From Loxodes magnus (Eukaryota; Ciliophora; Karyorelictea; Loxodida; Loxodidae): a DNA stretch of 64,000 nt. Position 1 is the stretch's first letter, and each line of letters opens with the position of its first letter. A program made the translations under genes and the position numbers. The DNA is taken from the NCBI GenBank assembly GCA_946699065.1, contig CAMPDV010001238.1, positions 1 to 64,000 on the forward strand. The letters run 5' to 3'. The notes beneath the pieces are model-generated. The model saw only the letters and a list, made by a program, of their open reading frames with translations. It was not told where the DNA came from and ran no database searches. Shown piece after piece: positions 50,991 through 59,611 of the stretch.

Positions 50991-53589
50991 GATGGGGATC
51001 TGCAAAGTAGAATTTTCCTAAAGATATGTAATTTAATTGTAATTTATTTTTAATTAAATTTTTATAATTTAATTTAATTTAATTTAATATATAGATAAAA
51101 TCATTTAATTAAGATGTTTCTGCTATTAGATAATGATTAACTAAATATTAAATTTTATTTTTGTGTTTAGTTTATTAAAGGAATTTCCTATATTTCACTA
51201 GTTTATTTTCTTTAGAACTTTAATTTGCATTCACCTAGCTTTCCTTTAAATTAAAATTATTTTTTTAGAATAATATATACATTGCTTTAGTATACAATTT
51301 CCTAATCTTTGTATAGACGCAAACAAAATAAATACATCTCTCTAGTTATTTAAATTATGCTGAATTTATTCCTATAGATAAATTTATTTGATTTTAGAAG
51401 CTAAAATTTATCATAACTAAGAATGTTGTTAAGAATTGTATTAAGTTACTGCTATAGATAATTTTTAAACTTTATATCTTTAATATTAAATATTTATTTT
51501 ATAATTTAGTACCCTTAAACTGTATATTGTGCTACTTATGTTTAATTTCGGAGTTATCTCTTTAACTTTATCTTCTTGCAAGAAAGTAATGAAATTGATA
51601 GCGAAACTAGATCTAATTTTTATATTTTTCAGTTTTTTATTATTTTATTCTTTGTGATGTTTAGAAAACTTCTCTTTAGTATCTGATTTTAAAGTTGTTT
51701 TGTCTAAATAGTTTTAAATCTCAATTATTCTAAATATTTTAAATACTTTAATGAATTAATAGAAATTTTATATAGCAAATCTGATAGAAGTTTAGTTCTG
51801 AGTGTTATAGAATTTAAAAGTATAAAATTAATTTTATTCTTGTAAATTTGAATACTTGCAATTAAATATTGAATACTCTTTGCAAAATTCTTATATCCTG
51901 ATATTTTATTACTCTCAAATTAAAATTATAAATATTTATAAGCCAAATAAACATTTGTGCCTAGCTCTTTAATATATAAAAGAAAAATTATTATAGATAA
52001 GCTTATTTTAAATAATCATAATATAATCTTTAATTATTATTAATTATAAATTTTTATAATCGCAAACTAATTTCCTATTTTAGTATTTATTTCAACATTT
52101 GTGCTTTAGATATTAGATTAGAATGTACATAATCAAAGTAGCTTTAATTATTATTACTAGTAATGTAGCATAATTTTTAAGATAACCTTTTAAATCTTTT
52201 TATAAGTCTAGATTTGGTTATAAAATAGATATCTTAAAATTTAATTTTCAAATTTAATTCCTTTTTGTTAAATATATTTGAAGATTAATTTTCTATAAAA
52301 AGAGAAATATAGCAGTTTATTTACAGCCTTTTATTTTATTTTGGCAAAGTAGATTTATTTAAATAAGTTTGATTGCAGTATGATTTAAAATTAGAAAGTT
52401 AAAATTTTAATAGCTTATAGAAACTTTATTTACCAAGTTTTTTAATAGATCCTTGCATTTTGAATTTCTTTTAACTTTCACTTTTTTCTAGTTCAAATTT
52501 AATAGCATTTCTATTAAAAATTAATATGATGATTTGAATCTATTAGCTATGCAAAAACATAATGTTTAAAGAATTTGAAAAGCTAACTTTTTATATACCA
52601 ATTTCAATTTTATTTCTTCTATATTTAATTTTTCTCATAATTTTTTAATATTAAAATAAATAAATTTTTTGATAATTTTCCCTCTAAAATTTTTAGCAAA
52701 TTTATTTAAAAATTTATTTTTAATTATTTTATTTAAATTTTGGAAATTTATATCCAAAATATATCTTATTTTTGTTAGATTTAAAATGCAAAACTTATTA
52801 ATTTCTAAAATTTTTTTAATTCTAATTTTTTTATTTTTAAGCAATCACTTTAATGCTTAATTTTATTATAAATATATAATTTTAATAGTTTACCTTTTTT
52901 AGATAATTTTTATCTCTATATTTCTAAATAAAAGGGATTTTACTAGCATTTTAAATTAAAAAATGTAAATTTTAGCTTCTAAAAGTATTATTTTATTAAT
53001 ATATCTAATTATTACTAAAATGAAGTTAGATTTATTATTTATAATTTAACTAAAATGTATAAATAAAGGATTTAATTATATAAATTTTCTATTTACTATT
53101 TTTAATTTATCAGCATTATTGATTTAAAATTGTTAAAATTTGAATATTTAAAAATTTCCTCTAAATTTTCTTAACTTTGCTACTTAGATTAAAAAGTTAT
53201 ATTATAATTTAATTTAATAGAAAACGCTTTTAAGTCTCAAAAAAATAGCGTATATTTTGTCTTGCTTCATCTGCCTTTAAAATAGATGAAAGTGAAAATT
53301 AAAGGGTATAGAAGCTTTAAAAAAAAGAAGCTTGTTTTTGCAATAAAAATATATTTCTAGTAAATTTAAAGTTATTATTACAATTATTCGATTACATAAT
53401 AGTTTCATATAATAGAATATTTAGATATTAAAATAACTTTAGTTAAAATACAAACAATTAAGATATATTTATAAAATTTAAGTTGCATTAAATACTTTAA
53501 TAAATAATCTCCTTTAGATAAAATAAAGATATATAAATCAATTATCTTGTAGTCTCATATTTAAGCTAATTAAAAGTATACTTATATAA
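50991..53589. other. diverged duplicate of 9,761-12,239, no firm gene
   Basis: It aligns with the P1 side segment. A hydrophobic frame runs through much of it and may be the distal part of P2 or a membrane-protein gene. Short stop-free stretches on both strands near 52,640-52,860 are consistent with extreme AT content alone. Confidence 0.35.
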
Positions 53590-53670
53590 GACACTATGGC
53601 CGAGTGGTTAAGGCGACAGACTAGAAATCTGTTGGGTTCTCCCGCGCAGGTTCAAATCCTGCTGGTGTCG
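53590..53670 (+). tRNA. tRNA-Ser (anticodon AGA), copy 1
   Basis: An 81-nt cloverleaf, acceptor GACACTA/TGGTGTC, anticodon loop CTAGAAA (anticodon AGA). It differs from the UGA gene at 12,240 by a T to A change in the anticodon and a T to C change in the acceptor stem that improves pairing. It is followed 60 nt later by tRNA-Arg. Confidence 0.95.
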
Positions 53671-53730
53671 TATTTTGCTACTTTCTTTAATTTAATTATA
53701 TTAATAGAAGGGGAATGATATAGTATAAGT

Positions 53731-53803
53731 GCCCTTGTAGCCTAATGGATAAGGCGCTTCCCTCCTAAGGAAGAGATTGCGGGTTCAAGTCCCGTCAAGG
53801 GTG
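53731..53803 (+). tRNA. tRNA-Arg (anticodon CCU), copy 2
   Basis: Identical to 12,382-12,454 except C for T in the T stem region (ATTGCGGG against ATTGTGGG). Identical to the inverted copy at 55,993. TTTTTT follows as terminator. Confidence 0.95.
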
Positions 53804-53815
53804 TTTTTTAATTAA

Positions 53816-54670
53816 AATTTCTTATTAAGATTTAATCAACTAAAAGAAAATAAAAATAAAATTATTTATGATAATTAATGAACTATAATTAAAAATAAGG
53901 ATTTAGTGTCTATATAAGTAAGACTAATATAAAATATTCATATTTTTTCATTTTTATCTTAATATCTAATTTTGTTAGTTTAAGATAAAGTTTAATAATA
54001 TTTAATAAAAAATTAGAACTATAAGATTGAAAATTTCAAATATAATTAATTTAAAATTTTTTCATCTTTTATTTTATTTAATTATTTTCCTTTACTATAA
54101 CGCAAAAAATTATCTTTCGAAATAACTAAAAATATTTTTCTTTAATAGAAGATAATATCTTATTTTTGCAGCTTGATTTTATATTTTTCATCTGCTTCAT
54201 TCAATTCTGAATTTTAAATATCTGAAAATTTTTTAAACATTTTATATTTATTTTAAGGAAAATAAAAAATTTATTTTTGGTACTATTTCAATAAAATATT
54301 TCTAAAATTGTATTTTATTTAGTTAATTATAGTAAAAATATTAAAATGTAAATATTTAAAAAAATCTAATATATTTATTTTTATATTTTTCAGTTAAAAA
54401 TTTTATTTTTCAAATGTATCAGTTTAAAATGATTAGAGTTGCAAATTATTTCCTTGTTTAAAAATTTAAAGCTTATGATCAATTTTTATATTTTATCTAA
54501 AAAATCAACTTTAAAGGAAACTAGATTAAAAAAAATAAGCAAAATTAAATTTATTTTTAAGGAAATTTGATATAAAATAATATGAAATAAAAGTGTTATT
54601 GAAATAAAATAAAGGATTATATTTTTAAAATATTTATGTAGATTAATTTAAATTTTACTCAACTGGAATA
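53816..54670. other. intergenic, nothing recognised
   Basis: AT-rich spacer inside the inverted repeat, left of the enclosed gene. Confidence 0.4.
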
Positions 54671-55486
54671 ATGGAAAGACATTGGAATTTCATAAAAGGA
54701 GCCAAAATTGGTTAGTAGGTTATATATTATAGACAAAAATCAGAGATTGAATTTAAATAACGACATAATAATTTAAATTAGGCGGCTTCAGGGAAAATGT
54801 TTCGTCTACATCAGATACAAGTCGCTACCATGAATGCAGAATCCTGATTCAAAGTCAAATCGAATTATCCGGCTTATCATCGGTAGGAGTTTGACGATTG
54901 GTAGTCAATAACGATGGAGCTCTCTGACAACAGATATCCTAATATCAACTGACTATACTTACACATACCACCGGTAATCATTAGTACTTAAAGACCGTAA
55001 ATTAGGAGTTAAAATGAACGAAGAATTGAGGTTCCAATCAGAATAGAACAATAAATTCTTCTTTAATAAATAAATGAAGTAACATCATTGAAGAATATAT
55101 TAATTTTTACGAGAAGAAAAGAATAAAGAATTAAAGAGAATAAATATTTATAATATTAAAAAATTACAGCAAATAAGAAAATTTTTGGAGATTAGACTTG
55201 CCATAAAAAGTTTACATATTTGAATTATAATTATATTTCTAAAATTCATAACAAAACAACATAAATAAATTTTATCTCATCTTTAAATATAAGAAGAAAT
55301 ACTTTCATCACATATTTATAAAGTATTAGCAAAAGTAAATTGAGCAAATAAATCCCATCCTTCTTTTATCCAATGAAAAGATGTTGAAAGAAGTTTAATT
55401 AAAAAAATAAAATATTTTAAGATTTTTATGAATAGCTCATTCAAAATATAAGCATTTCTTTAAATTATTTGCGCTAATACTTTTGA
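54671..55486 (+). CDS. hypothetical 271-residue protein inside the tRNA inverted repeat
   Basis: ATG 54,671 to TGA 55,484-55,486 is exactly 271 codons plus stop with no intron. The first half is clearly richer in GC than its surroundings and reads M-E-R-H-W-N-F-I-K-G-A-K-I-G, A-S-G-K-M-F-R-L-H-Q-I-Q-V-A-T and I-P-P-V-I-I-S-T-Q-R-P. The second half is basic and K/N/I-rich. Frame composition and clean TGA closure support coding. The alternative frame L-G-G-F-R-E-N-V-S-S-T over the GC-rich part cannot be fully excluded. No family was recognised. Its confinement between inverted tRNA arms could reflect joint duplication or insertion next to tRNA genes. Confidence 0.55.
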
Positions 55487-55984
55487 TTATATAATAAAAA
55501 ATAATTAAAAAAAAATCAAGAATAAATAAAAACTTATTAATTATAATCTAAACTTCCATCTGTTAATTTAATAATCATCATTCTATTATAATTATGAATC
55601 ATAGATTTATTACTATATATATAATCTAAATAAATTATTTTAGTCAAAATTATAAAATTTGATTTAACTTGAATAAAATTTATTTCCTAAATATATTATT
55701 TTTTAATTAATTGACTAAATTGATAAAGTATAGGCTTTATTACTTGATTATTTTCTAAAGATATTTTTTTAGTTTGTTACTTTACTTGAATTTATTTATT
55801 TTCCCTTCTGTTTTATAATTAATTGAATTTAATAATCTAAATATTTATTGGTGCTTATCCTTATAATTTTTTTTGATTTTTTTACTTTTTTTCTTGAAAT
55901 AATTCTTATTTTATAGATGCGTAAATAGATTTCAATTGTTGTGAATAATAGTGTTATATCACTATTTAAATAAAGAAACTTCTA
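55487..55984. other. intergenic, nothing recognised
   Basis: Spacer between the enclosed gene and the right arm of the inverted repeat. Confidence 0.4.
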
Positions 55985-55992
55985 TTAAAAAA

Positions 55993-56065
55993 CACCCTTG
56001 ACGGGACTTGAACCCGCAATCTCTTCCTTAGGAGGGAAGCGCCTTATCCATTAGGCTACAAGGGC
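55993..56065 (-). tRNA. tRNA-Arg (anticodon CCU), copy 3
   Basis: The 73-nt gene is identical to copy 2 at 53,731 but on the minus strand, in the right arm of the inverted repeat. Confidence 0.95.
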
Positions 56066-56125
56066 ACTTATACTATATCATTCCCCTTCTATTAATATAA
56101 TTGAATTAAAGAAAGTAACAAAAAA

Positions 56126-56206
56126 CGACACCAGCAGGATTTGAACCTGCGCGGGAGAACCCAACAGATTTCTAGTCTGTCGCCTTAACCACTCGGCCAT
56201 AGTGTC
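56126..56206 (-). tRNA. tRNA-Ser (anticodon AGA), copy 2
   Basis: The 81-nt gene on the minus strand matches 53,590-53,670, with anticodon loop CTAGAAA. It precedes tRNA-Arg copy 3 in its own reading direction, as in the left arm. Confidence 0.95.
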
Positions 56207-56225
56207 TTATATAAGTATACTTTTA

Positions 56226-57187
56226 ATTAGCTTAAAAAAGAAATATTTTAACTTAATAATATAAACGTATTTCTATAAATCTGATTTAATAGTTGAAAGA
56301 ATTAAATTAAGGAATGTATAGATATAAATATGATAAAATAGACATTAGATAAGCAAAAATTTTTTAAATAAGAAATAAGTTTATTTATATTTATCAATAA
56401 ATAAGAAAATTAAGTTAATATCTTATAAAATTAGATAAATACTCTTCACTTTTTTAAAGGAAATATTAAGAGTATGCAGAGTAAATAATTTTTTAAATAG
56501 ATATATTTTTAATTACAGAAATTAAATTATACATCATTTTCCATTTATTATATCCTCTACCAAAATTACTTTTAAAAGGGCTAAATATCTTATAAAAGTT
56601 CCAAAGCTTTTCTTATGTTTTTTATATAAAATATTAGACTTCAAAGTCAGATATAATAAATTTCATGTAGAACTATTAAATTAATTTTCGAAGATATTTT
56701 TCAATATGTTTGTTTACATTAAAGAAGTTTAATTGACTTCTTTACTTTCATTATTAGTTATAAGTTTAATAAATATCCTCTAACCTCAGATTTAAAACTT
56801 GCTATTTATACTCTGCTTGAAATATTTTTATCTCTCTATAATATATCATAAGTTGTTTATTCTGCTTTAAGAGAAAATTATTATTAATTTTTAACTTTTA
56901 GATTTTGATTTTTCGTCTCTTATGTTCTTAAATTTCCTTTACTTAATTTCAAATTACTATCTTAACAAAATTTGATAAATTTCAGATTTTATCTGATGTA
57001 CAACTAAGCAAAAGCTATAAGCATCTAAATAAAAGCTAATTTAATTCTAATATTCTGACTGTATAGCTTTATAATAAAATAGGTGATGTAACTTTTAAAC
57101 TATTCTTTTTAAAAGAGAGATATTACAAAATTCCATTAACTTTGCTCATGGTAATAAAATATTTATCTAACCTAATCTAAAAATTAG
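56226..57187. other. intergenic, nothing recognised
   Basis: AT-rich spacer between the inverted repeat and the WD40-type gene. Confidence 0.4.
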
Positions 57188-58527
57188 ATGAAACGAAGTA
57201 AAGACTAAATCCTATTAAATAGCCCTTTAAGTAACTAGAGAGTTATAATGCAGAATCTTTGAAAAGAATTAAGGTTGTTTTAAGCATATGTAGCTAACTT
57301 ATTGAAGTGCTTATTTTATTGAGATATTTCCTTTATAAATAGTACTAAGATCTGATTATTTTATGTCTAGTAATTGAGGTAATTTGCATCTAATGTATTT
57401 TTCAAATTAAAAACTTTTAAGTGTAATATAGTGCTGACTAAGTTTGTAGGAGAAATATGACTTTTCCGAGAGAAACCTGAGATATAAGGTTAAAAATCTA
57501 ATCTTGTGGCTATTCTAGATAATTTTAAATTAGTAGACAAAAATGAAGATTTGTATATTTTGAGTAGTTAATCAGTTTAAAATTTTCTAACTGAGCTCAA
57601 AGAGGCTGAAATAAGCGTTTAGAAGATAAAAGAAAATATATTGAATTAGCAAGATTTAATTGGATAATCAAACACTTTTTTAGTAAAAAAGCAAAAGATG
57701 TCATAAAAGGACAATAGCTATTGAAGATATTACATTTTAAAAATAAAGGAGCTAGACTAATTAAGCTGCAGCTAATAAAATTAAAATATTGAACTATATC
57801 AGTTTTAAGTTAATTAAGAAGGATTTGCAGGATAAGAAATTAAAGGAGTGATTTGAGTACTTCTATATAAAGTTATGTGATATAGGATCCACTAATTTAT
57901 AGAAAATCAATTTGAAAACACCACAATCAAGTAATTGAAACTTTATTGAAGCTAACTTGACTGATACATATCTTGACTTAAATACTTCTATGGTTATCCA
58001 AATTGGCACTATACATTATGTAACCATCTCAATCGACAATAAGTTAATTACAACAAGATCTAATTATTAAATGGGAATGATATGCTATATAACTTAATGA
58101 TTAAAAACCCACTATAGAGTCATACAGGTACTGTGCAATAGTATTAATCTCAAATAACTTTAAATGAATAATATCTGGAAGTATAGATTATACTATAAAG
58201 ATATAGAACTTACAACTAAACGAATGAAAAATACCCTATAATATATTTACAAGTTGAAGAAAAATGCTATATAATTAAAATAAATCATATTAAAGTAAAT
58301 AGATATGTAAATCAGGCAAAACATGTTTATCAAAACAAAGAAAATAATATAAAACATTTGGATCAATGTTTTAGAAAGCAACTAATAATTAAATTTATAT
58401 CCTTATTATAAAATAGGGAAAATTGGAAACTGCAAAGAAACTATGTGAAAAATTAGCGACTTATTAAAAATTAATTCAGCGTCGTAAAACAAAATTTGAG
58501 TTTTTTTTCTTCATTTTAGATTGTTGA
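57188..58527 (+). CDS. WD40-repeat protein (exon structure unresolved)
   Basis: ATG 57,188 opens M-K-R-S-K-D-Q-I-L-L-N-S. The frame is good to about 57,720 (K-N-E-D-L-Y-I-L-S-S-Q-S-V, E-L-K-E-A-E-I-S-V-Q-K-I-K-E-N, a coiled-coil-like stretch). It continues in another frame (D-L-Q-D-K-K-L-K-E-W-F-E-Y-F; H-Y-V-T-I-S-I-D-N-K-L-I-T-T-R-S) and then in a third with the clear WD-type block F-K-W-I-I-S-G-S-I-D-Y-T-I-K-I-Q-N-L. The last frame reaches TGA 58,525. The two frame changes (near 57,720 and 58,120) may be short introns, but I could not place convincing GT..AG pairs, so decay is possible. The arrangement (coiled coil followed by WD repeats) resembles many ciliate signalling proteins. Confidence 0.5.
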
Positions 58528-58912
58528 AGCAAGTATACATTTTCTATTTTGAAGCATCCTTCATTTATATATTTAGAAAACATATCTTAAAGTTTTGAAG
58601 TTAATGTCTTATAAAATGATTCTAAATACAGTGCTTGCAAGTTTTTCTTTTAAAATCTAAAATCAGTTATCAATTTTTTATACCCTTTCTAATTTTAATC
58701 TTCGTTAAATCTTGTAGATATATGGTAGATTTATATTGTAGTCCTTTGCCATTAATTATCAATTAAAATTATTTTTTTACTCAATCATTCTTAAATTAAA
58801 ATTAAGCTTTAACTATATAAAAGATAAAATTATAAAGATTGAAAATCTAAAGTATCTTTCTTTAATAAAATCTAAATTATCTTATTATTTCTATATTAAT
58901 AATTGAAAAGAT
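58528..58912. promoter_or_regulatory. short intergenic before the RNA gene; promoter of the RNA expected here
   Basis: AT-rich spacer. I see no specific TATA or upstream element that I can defend. Confidence 0.25.
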
Positions 58913-59175
58913 GGTGGGAGCTGAGAATGTCCTTCGTGACAACACTTTCGGGTTTTATGGCTAGGAACAAGTTCCTTTCCTGTCGCTGAGAAAGTCCCTG
59001 GTCAGAGTAATTTTCTGAAAGGAACGCGGTCTTTGAGATTTCCGCTCTTGGTAGGGGCTTGAAGCCTGGTTGCTAGTTCCCTAGCAGCTATACCTGGAAC
59101 AAAACAGGGCATTCCGTTATTCCATAGAAAGAGAGCGTCGGGTCGTACAATCGGAAAGGAGCTTCCGGTTTAAAA
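58913..59175 (+). ncRNA. candidate RNase P / RNase MRP RNA
   Basis: A sharply bounded GC-rich block of about 260 nt in very AT-rich DNA, with no plausible protein frame. The ends pair: GGGAGCT (58,916-58,922) with AGCTTCC (59,160-59,166), a P1-like closing helix with one G-U. Inside, GCTGAGAAAGTCCCTGG resembles the conserved CR-I of RNase P/MRP RNA (GGAAAGUCCCCGG in human MRP RNA), followed, as there, by C-A-G-A-G. The late motif CAGGGCATTCC resembles the CR-V side (GGGGCUCAUUC). A local hairpin TGCTAG-TTCC-CTAGCA lies between. Strand and identity are inferred from these motifs; SRP RNA, telomerase RNA or another structured RNA remain possible. Confidence 0.5.
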
Positions 59176-59611
59176 ACTTCTTTAGTTTAAATTAATTAAT
59201 TATTTTTATATTAAACGGATTTTCTTAGAAATAAAGATGGTCATTTTAACAAGACTGCTAGTGAAAAACTATAATGCTAATAAGATATTAAGATATTAAG
59301 AAAAAATTGGTAACTAAGGTTTTGAGATTTATTATTTTGTAATTTTATTGCATATATATTTTAAACTTGATAACTTGGGGTAAGTTTATTATAATCAACC
59401 CTTCATAAAAATTTTTAATTCGTAATTTTATTGTCTTTCTGAATAAATAAGCTTGGCTTTGTTTACGTTTTAAAATATTTTTAATCTATATATGACTTTA
59501 AGAATTAAATTTTTAGATAATATTTAAATGATTTATTTATTATTTAGCATTGTTAAATTTCATAATTTATTTATAATTTTGAAGCATTGCTTTAATAATT
59601 TTTTATAGCGT
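59176..59611. other. 3' intergenic between the RNA gene and the RING/RBR gene
   Basis: AT-rich; nothing recognised. Confidence 0.5.

Larger units (their letters stand above)
53575..56225. repeat. ~240-bp inverted repeat carrying the Ser-Arg tRNA pair on both arms
   Basis: The left arm is about 53,575-53,815 and the right arm about 55,985-56,225 in reverse. Identity is very high and extends through the 60-nt spacer between the tRNAs (for example AGAAGGGGAATGATATAGTA), so the duplication is recent compared with the 12,240 pair. The arms enclose about 2.2 kb with a gene at 54,671. Confidence 0.9.

Noticed and set aside
52635-52860. Overlapping stop-free stretches on both strands
   Set aside because: The translations are almost only F, I, K, N and L, as expected from A/T runs; no partner in the duplicate copy.
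53575-56225. DNA transposon with terminal inverted repeats
   Set aside because: The inverted arms are the tRNA genes themselves, no target duplication was seen at the outer ends and the enclosed gene is not transposase-like.
58913-59175. Spliceosomal snRNA (U1-U6) or SRP RNA
   Set aside because: No U2 branch-recognition, U6 ACAGAGA, U5 loop or SRP helix-8 signature was found; the P/MRP-like motifs fit better.
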